Below, piece after piece: positions 44,587 through 53,445 of a stretch of 64,000 nt of DNA. Made by a program: the position numbers and the translations under genes. The notes under the pieces were generated by a model. The model worked only from the letters and a program-made list of their open reading frames with translations, made no database searches and was not told the origin of the DNA. Within the stretch, counting starts at the first letter, position 1, and every line of letters begins with the position of its first letter. The stretch spans positions 94,099-158,098 of the forward strand of contig NZ_JWID01000004.1 of assembly GCF_001466305.1 (NCBI RefSeq), in the 5' to 3' direction. Source of the stretch: Defluviitalea phaphyphila. GTDB lineage: Bacteria > Bacillota > Clostridia > Lachnospirales > Defluviitaleaceae.

Positions 44587-45320
44587 TTAATCATTTAAAT
44601 CCGGTAAGTTATTTACAAATTTGTAAAAATCATTATAATTACCTTTATAAGTACTAATAAAATTAGTATTGGAGGAATTAATAATAAAATCTTCTATTAA
44701 ATATGTTTTAATTCCCAATTCTCCGGCTATTAAATCTTCTTCTACGTTATTTCCTACCATCATACATTCTTCTGGAATTTTATTAATTTTTTTTAATATT
44801 TCTTCATAAAATTGAATTTTAGGTTTACAATAATGACTTTCTTCATAGGAAGTTATATGCATAAAATCCTCTGGATCAAATCCAGCCCATTTTATTCTAT
44901 GCAATATAGCTTTTTTAGGGAAAATTGGATTAGTTGCTACTACCATATTATATTTTTTTTGTTTTAAAATTTTTATAGTTTCTTTGATTATTGGGATATC
45001 TATAACTGCTTCTCTTGTTTTTAAAAATTCTTTATCGTAAAATATATCTAATCTTTTTTTAATTCTTTAATATCTTTTTCATTAATATATTTTTTACATG
45101 ATTCCATAAAAATTTCTTCATTAATTCTGTATTCAGTATTTTCTACCATATCATTAAGCGCTTTATAAATATTATCTATAAATTCTTTAGGATTCATAAA
45201 ATAAGAAAACGTTTTGCTAATTTGTTCTAAAAAAATTTTTATAAAAATATCCATATTTAAAGGTAAAAGTGTTCCATCTAAATCAAATAAAATCGTATTT
45301 AAAATTGCATTTCCCTCCAA
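44587..45320 (-). pseudogene. HAD-family hydrolase interrupted by a frameshift
   Basis: Two adjacent reading frames together make one haloacid-dehalogenase-like phosphatase. The first (from 45320) has motif I ILNTILFDLDGTLLPL and ends ELKKD at a stop near 45048. The second continues in another frame as RLDIFYDKEFLKTREAVID, YNMVVATNPIFPKKA (motif II region), HYCKPKIQFYEEIL (motif III lysine) and MMVGNNVEEDLIAGELGIKT (motif IV). Adding one base in the A7 run (T7 at 45054-45060 on the plus strand) restores a single protein of about 244 residues. It could be a true mutation, a sequencing error in a homopolymer, or a -1 ribosomal slip at AAAAAAG. Confidence 0.82.
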
Positions 45321-45348
45321 TATATAAATATTAATAAAGTCTTTATTT

Positions 45349-45834
45349 CTATAAAGTTAATTGATAAAAAACTACATTTCTCCATTGATTGAATTTATAT
45401 CCAACTTCTTTTAAGCTTCCCATATATTTAAATCCAAATTTTTCATGAAATTTTATACTTTCTTCATTATCTTGTTCAATCACAGCTACTATAACATGGT
45501 AATTTAGCTTAGAAGCTATTTTAATAAGCTCTTTCATCAACAAACTTCCTACTCCTATATTTTTATAATCTCTATGTATATAAATAGAATTTTCTACTGT
45601 ATTATTGTATAAAGGTCTAAAACTAGATAAACAAGCATATCCGACAACTTTATTTTTATATTCTGCTATTATTATAGGATAATTTTCATTATGGGTTTCA
45701 AACCATTTTTTTCTATTTTGTATGTCTTTTTTTTCTAAATCAAAGGTAACACAAGTATTCAAAACATAATAATTATAAATATCCATCATAGCTTCTATAT
45801 CTCTATCTTCAGCTTTTCTTATAGTAATATCCAT
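45349..45834 (-). CDS. GNAT N-acetyltransferase (phosphinothricin acetyltransferase-like)
   Basis: A 161-residue acetyl-CoA-dependent acetyltransferase. The start at 45834 (MDITIRKAEDRDIEAMMDIY) is chosen because AAAGGAGG lies six bases upstream; an earlier in-frame TTG would place that site inside the coding region. Family features: YNYYVLNTCVTFDLEKKD (PAT-type substrate segment), VVGYACLSSFRPLYNNTVEN, the acetyl-CoA loop YKNIGVGSLLMKELIKIA (R/Q-x-x-G-x-G/A variant, NIGVGS) and the C-terminal ESIKFHEKFGFKYMGSLKEV. Many such enzymes acetylate amino acids such as methionine sulfoximine; the true substrate is unknown. Confidence 0.88.
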   Translation of the reverse strand: MDITIRKAEDRDIEAMMDIYNYYVLNTCVTFDLEKKDIQNRKKWFETHNENYPIIIAEYKNKVVGYACLSSFRPLYNNTVENSIYIHRDYKNIGVGSLLMKELIKIASKLNYHVIVAVIEQDNEESIKFHEKFGFKYMGSLKEVGYKFNQWRNVVFYQLTL

Positions 45835-45976
45835 ATCTATCCTCCTTTGTAAGTGTAACAACTTTTTTAAATTAAATTATAGCTTACTATTTTTTTATCG
45901 TAAATATAAATATAACTAAAAAATAAAAATAAAAGAAAATATTTTTATATTTTTTTTGATATTTTTAATAATTATA

Positions 45977-46005
45977 TTGATTTTTTCCCATAAATAGGCT
46001 ATACT
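45977..46005 (+). promoter_or_regulatory. Candidate sigma-A promoter of the PAP2 gene
   Basis: TTGATT (45977-45982), 17-base spacer, TATACT (46000-46005), 36 bp before the ATG. Well spaced and close to consensus. Confidence 0.65.
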
Positions 46006-46041
46006 ATTACAAGTGTACTAATACAAGTAGAGAGGGATTGT

Positions 46042-46725
46042 ATGACATATATAAAAAATTTTTTAAGTAAAAATCGTCATTTTTTTATTTTACTTTATTA
46101 TCTTGTTATTGGACTTGGATATCAAATTTTAAACAAAATTACTGTTCCAAAATATTATATGTATCATCCAATTGATGATTACATCCCTTTTGTTCCTATA
46201 ATGATTATACCTTATATATTTTGGTACTTTTATATTACCGCTTCCTTAGTTTTTTTAGGATTTAATTGTAAAAAAGATTTTTATCGACTTGCCATGTTTA
46301 TGTTCGGTGGAATGACTATTTGCTATATAATATTTCTTATTTTCCCTAATGGGCAAAATTTAAGGCCAGTTATAAATGATACAAATATTTTTTATAAGTT
46401 AATTAACCATATTTATACAATAGACAACCCTACTAACTCTGCTCCTAGTATGCATGTAATAGATTCCATGGCTGTATTTATAGCTCTTAGGAAAAATAAA
46501 ACACTAAGTAAAATGAAAAAATTGCAAATAGCATCTTTTATTTCTAATATATTAATTATTATGTCTACAGTAATGATTAAACAACATTCTATTCTCGATG
46601 TTATGTATGGACTTATTATGAGCTTTATTCTTTATGTAGCAATCTATACTGAAACATTACCTAAATTTTATTTATTTATTAAAAAATTTACCAAAAAACA
46701 ATTTAGAAAAGAAGAAAGAGCATAA
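46042..46725 (+). CDS. PAP2-family membrane phosphatase
   Basis: A 227-residue integral membrane protein with six probable helices. The phosphatase triad motifs are in the modified form seen in clostridial and inositol-phosphorylceramide-synthase-like members: NGQNLRPVI (C1, R-P), NPTNSAPSMHVIDSMAVF (C2, PSMH with the catalytic His) and MIKQHSILDVMYGL (C3, H-x3-D). Such enzymes dephosphorylate undecaprenyl pyrophosphate or phosphatidic acid, or exchange lipid headgroups. The substrate here is unknown. A GAGAGGGA ribosome site, its own promoter and a terminator make it monocistronic. Confidence 0.88.
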   Translation: MTYIKNFLSKNRHFFILLYYLVIGLGYQILNKITVPKYYMYHPIDDYIPFVPIMIIPYIFWYFYITASLVFLGFNCKKDFYRLAMFMFGGMTICYIIFLIFPNGQNLRPVINDTNIFYKLINHIYTIDNPTNSAPSMHVIDSMAVFIALRKNKTLSKMKKLQIASFISNILIIMSTVMIKQHSILDVMYGLIMSFILYVAIYTETLPKFYLFIKKFTKKQFRKEERA

Positions 46726-46757
46726 ATCCCTTAGTTTTAAGTTAAACTAAGGGATTT
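46724..46757. terminator. Bidirectional terminator between PAP2 and the phosphatase gene
   Basis: Inverted repeat aaatcccttagttt, loop taagtt, aaactaagggattt, followed by T-rich sequence. It separates two convergent genes. Confidence 0.82.
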
Positions 46758-46762
46758 TATAT

Positions 46763-47932
46763 TTAAACATACTTAATTGTAACTTCTTTTCCTAATTTTT
46801 TCATGCATTCAACTAATTCATTTACTATTTTTATTTTTATATTAAAATCCATAGGAAAATCTGGATTTTGATGAGCAGGATTAATGGCTTTACCCACCCA
46901 AAGATTTAAATGAGTACAATCATTAATTAAAAGTCTTGCAAGTTTTGTAGCCCCATCATCTCCTTCTATCTTATTTAATTCACTATAACAAGAAGTATTA
47001 ATATATTTTTTTATAATTTCTACACATTGATTAAGAGTTAATACTCCTTCAGTTACTAAATCAATTCCTTCTATTTTAGCTATGGGTGGGAGATTTTTAG
47101 TATAACTGTTAGTATCTACTATAATCTCTCTATTTAATTCTCTAGATGCAATATTAGCTGTTGTTCCACCACAAATTACAATTTTACCTTTTTTATTCAT
47201 TAACTCTTTTATCACTTTAGAATCGTCTTCTCGTTTTTTAGGAGGACCAGTAAACAAATTTACTACTTCTGGTTTCCTGAGCTTTATAGTTATAACAGTA
47301 GTATCGTCTCCTGGTTTTCCATCATATAAATTTTCACATACTCCAAGTAAATTTCCTGTTATATCTTTTGAATTTTTTTCAACAATAGAAAGATCTCTTA
47401 AATAGTCATTTATATTTTCCCAGCGCCATCCTAAATTAAGTAATTTACCAACACCTGCATGAATTGCTCCATCACTAACTACTACTAGTAAATCTTTATC
47501 ATCTATCGTAAATCTGCTTTCTAATATTGTTTTTTTATTTATTATATTTTTTTGTTTTTTTACTACTCTATCTACTCCAGAATGGAATAAAAAAAATGGT
47601 GGATTATCATATTCTGCTATATATATCTTTCCATCATTATAAACTTTAATAATAGTAAAAGTGGAATAGGCTAATTTTCTTATTTGACATTCTGGTAAAG
47701 TATGAATAATAGTATCTACTGTTTCATCTAAACTAGCACCTTCTTTTAACATAGTAACTGCTATTTTAGATGTTAATGTAGCTAATATATTAGCTTTAAC
47801 TCCACTTCCAAGGCCATCTGCCATAACAATAATTATTCCATCTTCTATTCGTGTTATTTCTACATGGTCTCCACATAATTCTTCTCCTTCTTTATAAATA
47901 CTATTATATGCCACATCAATATAATAGCTCAT
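46763..47932 (-). CDS. SpoIIE/PP2C-type protein phosphatase in a redox-sensing unit
   Basis: A 389-residue protein. Residues about 1-200 form a SpoIIE-type PP2C phosphatase domain (IIIVMADGLGSGVKANILAT, with metal-binding DG, and LLVVSDGAIHAGVG and GKPGDDTTVITIKL, giving the C-terminal metal-binding D-D). Residues about 215-389 are an extra domain (KGKIVICGGTTANIASRELN; DLVTEGVLTLNQCVEIIKKY) of unknown role. PP2C phosphatases of this group dephosphorylate Ser/Thr on anti-anti-sigma-type proteins. The gene overlaps by 4 bp (ATGA) the sensory hydrogenase gene, so the phosphatase is probably the output of hydrogen or redox sensing. Confidence 0.85.
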   Translation of the reverse strand: MSYYIDVAYNSIYKEGEELCGDHVEITRIEDGIIIVMADGLGSGVKANILATLTSKIAVTMLKEGASLDETVDTIIHTLPECQIRKLAYSTFTIIKVYNDGKIYIAEYDNPPFFLFHSGVDRVVKKQKNIINKKTILESRFTIDDKDLLVVVSDGAIHAGVGKLLNLGWRWENINDYLRDLSIVEKNSKDITGNLLGVCENLYDGKPGDDTTVITIKLRKPEVVNLFTGPPKKREDDSKVIKELMNKKGKIVICGGTTANIASRELNREIIVDTNSYTKNLPPIAKIEGIDLVTEGVLTLNQCVEIIKKYINTSCYSELNKIEGDDGATKLARLLINDCTHLNLWVGKAINPAHQNPDFPMDFNIKIKIVNELVECMKKLGKEVTIKYV

Positions 47933-49647
47933 TTTCTTTCACCATCTTCTCCTAGTACTATTTGTTTTAGTTTTGTTAGGGTCACCTTTGTTTCTGCTGT
48001 TGTTTCTCCTAATAAACTAGCAATTTCTTGAGCTACCCTCATTTGTTTTTCTATAACCTTTTGAGCAATATCTAAAGTACTTTGCTTAACTTCTGCTAAT
48101 TCTCTTTTTCTTTTTTCTTCTGAGGTCAAATTAAGAAGTATAACTAAAATCATATTTTGTTTTTCAAGGAAAAGTATATTTTTTAAAACAATTACTCCAT
48201 AGTTTGTATAATATACTTTTTTATCAAAAATGCTCTTTTTTGTCTCTATAACTGTTCTAAAATCCGTATCATCTATTATTGTAGAAATTGGTTTTGACTT
48301 TATTTGTTTCTGAGTTATATGAAACATTTCTTCTGCAGCAGGATTAAATTCTTTTACCATCAAATCTTCATCTAAAATAAATACTGCATTGGGAGATTTT
48401 TCAAATATAATATTGCTAATCTTTTCAGCTTTACTCCTCATATAAGGCATACACATTTCTAATTGGGACATTCCTTCATATACGGCTTTAGCTTTTTCTC
48501 TACAGGTATCATAACCGCAAGCTCCGCAATTTAACTCATCACTTTTTTCATATTTCCCCATTTTTCTAAGAATTTTTTTTAAATCTTCTTCGCTAGGTAA
48601 ATTTCTTTTTATACTTTTATCTACAAATGTTCTACTAAACTCAATTCCTTCCCAATCTAAAATAGTGCTTTTTTCCGTAGTTTTAGGTTTGTTTAATAAA
48701 TATTTTTTTAAATTCATTTTTCTAACATATATACTTTTTGATTTTTTAGGAACTCCTGGACCTCCTACACAACCTCCTTCACAAACACTAGCTTCTACAC
48801 ATACATTTTTTAAATCGCCTTGTTTTATACTTTCAAATAACTCTTTACATTGTTTAGTTCCATCTACTTTTATAATGTCATATCCGTATTTATCTACAAC
48901 TTCTTTCATTCCAGTCAAAATTCCCCCTGCAATAGGGTATATACTTCCCTTTTTACCAGCTATATTTTCTAAAGGAGTTTCTTCTAACTCATTTATATTA
49001 ATTTCTCTATCCTCTAGCCATTGTACTAATTCTTCAAAAGTTAATACTGCATCAATGCATTTATTAGAAATATTTCCTGCTGCCTCACATTTTTTTGAAA
49101 TACACGGCCCTATAAATACTACATAACTATTTTCGTATCTTTTTTTTAATATTTGTCCATGAGCAAGCATAGGTGATATTATAGGCAACATATATGGAAT
49201 AATCTTTGGATAATATCTTTGTACTAAAAAATTAACCGATGGACAACAACTTGTAATTATATTTTCTGGTTTATTATATTCTATATATTTTATATATCTA
49301 TTTGTTATTTCTTCTGCTGCTATAGCAGTTTCTTCTACATATTCAAATCCTAATTTTTTTAATGCTGTAATTAATTTTTTAGGTTCTTCAAAAAAACTTG
49401 CAAAAGAAGGAGCTATGGATGCAATTACTTTTTTTTCTCCTTCAATTGCAAGTTTTATTTTATCAAGGTCACTTTTTATATTTCTTGCATTTTGAGGACA
49501 AACCATAAAACAGTGTCCACAAGCAATACACCTATCTTCTATAATCTTGGCTTGGTAATTATCAATTTTTATAGCCTTTACTGGACAAAATCTTACACAT
49601 TTATAACAATTCTTGCAATTAGCGGCAGAAAAATTCATAATTTGCAT
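47929..49647 (-). CDS. Putative sensory [FeFe]-hydrogenase with PAS domain
   Basis: A 572-residue protein. Residues 11-51 carry two 4Fe-4S ferredoxin motifs (C11, C14, C17, C21 and C40, C43, C46, C50). Residues about 65-300 form the hydrogenase large-subunit domain with H-cluster motifs in altered form: TSCCPSV (L1), GPCISKKCEA (L2) and VEASVCEGGCVGGPG (L3, with S in place of the usual M). Next is another Fe-S motif (LNCGACGYDTCREKAKAVYE near 375) and a PAS domain (KSPNAVFILDEDLMVKEFNP). The C-terminus is helical. This layout is that of sensory (group C, HydS/HsfB-like) proteins rather than of a catalytic hydrogenase. A 2Fe-2S protein gene precedes it and a phosphatase gene follows. Confidence 0.85.
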   Translation of the reverse strand: MQIMNFSAANCKNCYKCVRFCPVKAIKIDNYQAKIIEDRCIACGHCFMVCPQNARNIKSDLDKIKLAIEGEKKVIASIAPSFASFFEEPKKLITALKKLGFEYVEETAIAAEEITNRYIKYIEYNKPENIITSCCPSVNFLVQRYYPKIIPYMLPIISPMLAHGQILKKRYENSYVVFIGPCISKKCEAAGNISNKCIDAVLTFEELVQWLEDREININELEETPLENIAGKKGSIYPIAGGILTGMKEVVDKYGYDIIKVDGTKQCKELFESIKQGDLKNVCVEASVCEGGCVGGPGVPKKSKSIYVRKMNLKKYLLNKPKTTEKSTILDWEGIEFSRTFVDKSIKRNLPSEEDLKKILRKMGKYEKSDELNCGACGYDTCREKAKAVYEGMSQLEMCMPYMRSKAEKISNIIFEKSPNAVFILDEDLMVKEFNPAAEEMFHITQKQIKSKPISTIIDDTDFRTVIETKKSIFDKKVYYTNYGVIVLKNILFLEKQNMILVILLNLTSEEKRKRELAEVKQSTLDIAQKVIEKQMRVAQEIASLLGETTAETKVTLTKLKQIVLGEDGERK

Positions 49648-49889
49648 ACTTCAACCTTCCTTCGAAGTTCTTTCTCAAAAAAATCTTGCACTGTTTCTGG
49701 TTGAACTGAATAAATTTTATTATTAATTCTAACGGATACTGCTTTTGTACAATTTCCCAAACAAAAAGAGCCCTTTACTATTATTTTATCTTGTAAATTA
49801 TTTTTTTTAATTAATTGTTCTAATATACTGACTACTTCATAAGCTCCCTTTAAATGACAAGCACTTCCTATACATACTTCGACTATCAA
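49635..49889 (-). CDS. Thioredoxin-like [2Fe-2S] ferredoxin (NuoE/HndA-like)
   Basis: An 84-residue small protein with the NuoE-like [2Fe-2S] cysteine pattern: EVCIGSACHLKGAYEV (C6 and C11) and KGSFCLGNCTKAVSV (two more Cys, C-x3-C). It probably passes electrons to or from the sensory hydrogenase encoded downstream, whose start overlaps its stop by 13 bp. Catalytic hydrogenases have larger HydC/HydA proteins with a similar domain; here it is a stand-alone domain, as found in regulatory clusters. Confidence 0.85.
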   Translation of the reverse strand: MIVEVCIGSACHLKGAYEVVSILEQLIKKNNLQDKIIVKGSFCLGNCTKAVSVRINNKIYSVQPETVQDFFEKELRRKVEVCKL

Positions 49890-50030
49890 TATTATTCACT
49901 CCCCTTATTATATTTCAACCTTAGTATATGATATAGTTAATTTTTTGTCAAACTTTTCACTTATTTGACAAAAGCTTTTACTTTAGTCCATAATAAAAAC
50001 ATTAATATTAAATATGAAATGGTGAGTGAA

Positions 50031-50684
50031 ATGATAAATAATAATATGAATGGACTTGTTTTTGAAGGCATTTCTGGTTCTGGGAAAACTACTATTTTAA
50101 AATGCTTACTAAAAAATAATACTTATATTAATAGAAAAGCTCTTTCTACTATAGTTTATACCGAACACCAAACTCAAAGAATTCTTGAAAAAAAAGATAG
50201 AGAAAATATTTTAAAAATAGAAGATAATCTAAATTTACTATGGGATATCATTAATACTTTAAAAAGACTTGATAAAAGGCTTAATGAAAGAGATTGGAAT
50301 GGTAAAAGTTATGAAGAATCTAAAATATCTTATATTTTTGAAAGATTTCATTTAACCCATGTATGCCATTATCCTCATATTACTTGGGATATGGTAAAAC
50401 CAATTGATACTAAGTTATCTTTATTAGGTTGTAAAATATGTCTTTTTACTGTAAATGAAGATATGCTTTATAAAAGATTATTTCGTAGAAAAGAAAGCTG
50501 TTGGTTAGAATATCTAAAAAGATACGGTGATACAGAAAAAGAAATAATTAAAAATTTTATGATACAACAAGAAAAATTTATAAATTTATGTAAAATTTCG
50601 TCTATTCCTTCAATGATCATAGATACTTCATATCAGGAAGAAAAATATATAGTTGATAAAATAATTGACTTCTGGGGAATATAA
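50031..50684 (+). CDS. P-loop kinase-like protein (thymidylate-kinase-like)
   Basis: A 217-residue protein starting at the ATG at 50031, preferred over an upstream TTG because of the GGTGAG site just before it. A Walker A motif is visible at MNGLVFEGISGSGKTTILKC. The middle has helical, charged segments and SYIFERFHLTHVCHYPHITW, with the F-E-R-F-H arrangement like the D-R/E-R of deoxynucleoside and thymidylate kinases. IIDTSY and VNEDMLYKRLF near the end fit a lid and adenine-binding part. Substrate unknown. A promoter-like TTGACA lies at 49965. Convergent with hpt, with a shared terminator. Confidence 0.7.
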   Translation: MINNNMNGLVFEGISGSGKTTILKCLLKNNTYINRKALSTIVYTEHQTQRILEKKDRENILKIEDNLNLLWDIINTLKRLDKRLNERDWNGKSYEESKISYIFERFHLTHVCHYPHITWDMVKPIDTKLSLLGCKICLFTVNEDMLYKRLFRRKESCWLEYLKRYGDTEKEIIKNFMIQQEKFINLCKISSIPSMIIDTSYQEEKYIVDKIIDFWGI

Positions 50685-50716
50685 AAAATGCAGAAGAAAA
50701 TTCTTCTGCATTTTAT
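50683..50716. terminator. Bidirectional terminator between the kinase-like gene and hpt
   Basis: Inverted repeat aaaatgcagaagaa, loop aa, ttcttctgcatttt with A/T runs on both sides. It overlaps the stop codon of hpt on the minus strand. Confidence 0.85.
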
Positions 50717-51249
50717 TTATATGCTTCTTCTTTTAATACTGCAACGTAAGGAAGATTTCTATATTTTTCTGCATAATCTATACCATACCCTACAATAAAT
50801 TCATCAGGGATTTCAAACCCTTTATAATCTATTTTTAAATCAATTTTTCTTCTTGCTGGTTTATCTAAAAGAGTACATATTTTAAGAGATTTAGGCTTTC
50901 TTCTAAGTAAATTTGATTTTAAATAATCTAAAGTAAGTCCTGTATCTATAATATCCTCTACTATTAAAACATTTTTTCCTTCTATACTATGTTCTAAATC
51001 TTTTAAAACTTTTACTACTCCACTACTTTCTGTAGATTGTCCATAGCTTGATACAACCATAAAATCGATATAAACAGGAATATCTATTTTTCTAATTAAA
51101 TCTCCCATAAAAATATTAGAACCTTTTAATATTCCTATAACAGTAAGTTCTTCACCTTCGTAATCCTTGGTGATTTTCTTCCCTAGTTCTTCTACTTTTT
51201 TTAATAATTCTTCTTCTGTAAATAATATCTCTTTTATATCACTTTTCAT
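50713..51249 (-). CDS. hpt: Hypoxanthine phosphoribosyltransferase
   Basis: A 178-residue purine-salvage enzyme forming IMP/GMP from hypoxanthine/guanine and PRPP. Motifs: LTVIGILKGSNIFMGDLIRK, FMVVSSYGQSTESSGVVKVL, the PRPP loop VLIVEDIIDTGLTLDYLKSN and IPDEFIVGYGIDYAEKYRNL near the end. The start at 51249 (MKSDIKEILFTEEE) is preferred because GAGGGG lies about ten bases upstream; ATG 51258 lies too close to it. The gene overlaps the stop region of the topoisomerase A gene upstream and so is translationally coupled to it, an unusual partnership with no clear functional meaning. Confidence 0.95.
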   Translation of the reverse strand: MKSDIKEILFTEEELLKKVEELGKKITKDYEGEELTVIGILKGSNIFMGDLIRKIDIPVYIDFMVVSSYGQSTESSGVVKVLKDLEHSIEGKNVLIVEDIIDTGLTLDYLKSNLLRRKPKSLKICTLLDKPARRKIDLKIDYKGFEIPDEFIVGYGIDYAEKYRNLPYVAVLKEEAYK

Positions 51250-53425
51250 TATCTTCATACCCCTCAAAATTTAATTTCATTTGTATATCAATTACTTTCC
51301 CTAATGCGGGTAAAGTATTTACTCTTAAATTTTCTAAATTATCTTCTTTAAATTCATCTAAACAATATACTGCTTTTAAATAACTTCTTTTAGAATTTTT
51401 TATTACTTGCTTCCCTGCAGCAGTCCTTTTACTTACAGTATCAATAAGATTTGTATTAATAAGTATATATCTATTATCACTTCTTTTTAATATAAGGTCT
51501 ATATCTTCTTTAACATAAATAATTCTAACACATTTTGAACGACTATAAAATCCATTTATTAATTTTTTTCTGCTCTGCTTAGTTTTATAAAACTTAAGAG
51601 GAATTTTAACCCCTTTCCCATTTTCATAAAATATTAATAAGTTACCTTCATAATTATTATCGTTAATAATATAAATTATTTCTTCGTCTTCTTCTAATTC
51701 TAATATATTTGGAATATAATCTCCTAAATTACTAGCTTTAGTATCTTCTAATTCATATGCTTTTATTTTATATACATTTTGTTTATTAGAAAATAACAAA
51801 ATTTCTTCTTTATTAGTTGTTTCTATTTCTTGTAAAATTTTGTCTCCATCTTTTAATTTATGCTTTGAATTAGCTCGTAAAGAAACTAGAGAAATTTTTT
51901 TGATATATTGGTGCTCTGTTAAAAATATTTTTATATTATAATCTTCTATTAAATCTTCTTCTGAAATGGTTTCAATTTTTTCTTCTTGAATAATTTGGCT
52001 TTTTCTTGGCTTACCATATTTTTTTGATACTTCTTGAAGTTCTTTTTTTATTACATCTTTGATTTTATCATCATCTTCTATTATATCAGAAAGTATTTTT
52101 ATTTCTTCTTTAAGCTTATTTATTTCTGAAGTTCTTTTTAGAATATATTCTTTATTAAGATTTCTCAGTTTTATTTCTGCAATAAATTCTGCTTGAGTTT
52201 CATCTACTTTAAAACCTTTTATTAAATTAGGTACAACATCTTTTTCTTTTTCTGTATCTCTTATTATTTTTATTGCTTTATCTATATCTAATAATATTTT
52301 TTCAAGTCCCAACAAGAGATGCATTTTTTCTGACTTTTTATTTATTTCGTATTGAAATTTTCTACGAATACAAGATATTCTAAATTTCGTCCATTCATAA
52401 AGTATTTCTTTTACGCCCATAACTTTTGGGCGTCCTTCAATAAGTATATTAAAATTGCAATTAAAACTATCTTCTAAAGGAGTAAGTTTATATAATTTTT
52501 TCATTAAATCTTCTGGATTTGTTCCTCTTTTTAAATCTAATGTTAATTTTAATCCATTAAGATCTGTTTCATCTCGAATATCAGATATTTCTTTTATCTT
52601 TCCTAATTTAATTAAAGATACTATTTTATCAATAATAGCTTCTACCGTAGTTGTATAGGGAATCTCTATAATTTCAATAGCATTATTTTTAGAATCATAA
52701 TTATATACCGCCCTAACCTTAAAACTACCTCTACCTGTTTCTAATATTTTATTCATTATTTCTTTATTATAAATTATCTGTCCTCCTGTTGGAAAATCAG
52801 GAGCTTTTATATATTTGGATAAATCTACATTTTCATTTTTTAGGTAAGCTATGGTAGCTTTACATACTTCTTTTAAATTAAAAGAACATAAATTATTAGC
52901 CATTCCTACTGCTATTCCTTGATTAGGGTTAACCAAAATATTAGGAAATGTAGTAGGTAAAAGGGTAGGTTCTTTCATAGTTCCATCATAATTATCCACA
53001 AAATCAACTGTGTTTTTATCAATATCAGAAAATAATTCCTTGCAAATAGGTTCTAATTTAGCTTCTGTATATCTAGGAGCTGCATAAGCCATATCCCTTG
53101 AATATTGTTTACCAAAATTCCCTTTTGAATCAATAAAAGGTACTAATAAAGATTCTGCTCCTGTTGTAAGACGAACCATTGTTTCATATATTGCTTGATC
53201 CCCATGGGGATTAAGACGCATAGTTTGCCCTACAATATTAGCTGATTTTGTTCTATTTCCTTGTAATAATCCCATCTTATACATAGTATATAATAATTTT
53301 CTATGGGATGGTTTAAACCCATCTATTTCTGGAATTGCCCTAGATACAATTACACTCATAGCATAGGGCATATAATTTTCTTTTATAGTATCAGTAATTT
53401 TTTGCATAGTTGTAAGTGTTTCCAT
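51239..53425 (-). CDS. Type IIA DNA topoisomerase subunit A (ParC/GyrA-like)
   Basis: A 728-residue breakage-reunion subunit. The N-terminus has IVSRAIPEIDGFKPSHRKLL, a QRMNPHGDQAIYET-type quinolone-region helix (MRLNPHGDQAIYETMVRLT), and the active-site tyrosine in MAYAAPRYTEAKLE. A conserved NPNQGIAVGMANNL follows, then a coiled part. The final ~200 residues carry weak beta-propeller repeats. It is shorter than typical GyrA (about 820-840 aa) and lacks the GyrA-box QRRGGKG, pointing to topoisomerase IV or to a second clostridial pair rather than gyrase. Encoded 20 bp downstream of its B subunit and overlapping hpt. Confidence 0.88.
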   Translation of the reverse strand: METLTTMQKITDTIKENYMPYAMSVIVSRAIPEIDGFKPSHRKLLYTMYKMGLLQGNRTKSANIVGQTMRLNPHGDQAIYETMVRLTTGAESLLVPFIDSKGNFGKQYSRDMAYAAPRYTEAKLEPICKELFSDIDKNTVDFVDNYDGTMKEPTLLPTTFPNILVNPNQGIAVGMANNLCSFNLKEVCKATIAYLKNENVDLSKYIKAPDFPTGGQIIYNKEIMNKILETGRGSFKVRAVYNYDSKNNAIEIIEIPYTTTVEAIIDKIVSLIKLGKIKEISDIRDETDLNGLKLTLDLKRGTNPEDLMKKLYKLTPLEDSFNCNFNILIEGRPKVMGVKEILYEWTKFRISCIRRKFQYEINKKSEKMHLLLGLEKILLDIDKAIKIIRDTEKEKDVVPNLIKGFKVDETQAEFIAEIKLRNLNKEYILKRTSEINKLKEEIKILSDIIEDDDKIKDVIKKELQEVSKKYGKPRKSQIIQEEKIETISEEDLIEDYNIKIFLTEHQYIKKISLVSLRANSKHKLKDGDKILQEIETTNKEEILLFSNKQNVYKIKAYELEDTKASNLGDYIPNILELEEDEEIIYIINDNNYEGNLLIFYENGKGVKIPLKFYKTKQSRKKLINGFYSRSKCVRIIYVKEDIDLILKRSDNRYILINTNLIDTVSKRTAAGKQVIKNSKRSYLKAVYCLDEFKEDNLENLRVNTLPALGKVIDIQMKLNFEGYEDNEK

Positions 53426-53445
53426 AGATGTTCTCCTTACTTATT

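Noticed and set aside
48665-49126. Rightward frame of 153 codons inside the hydrogenase gene
   Set aside because: It overlaps the coding sequence for the H-cluster motifs on the other strand and lacks a start signal.
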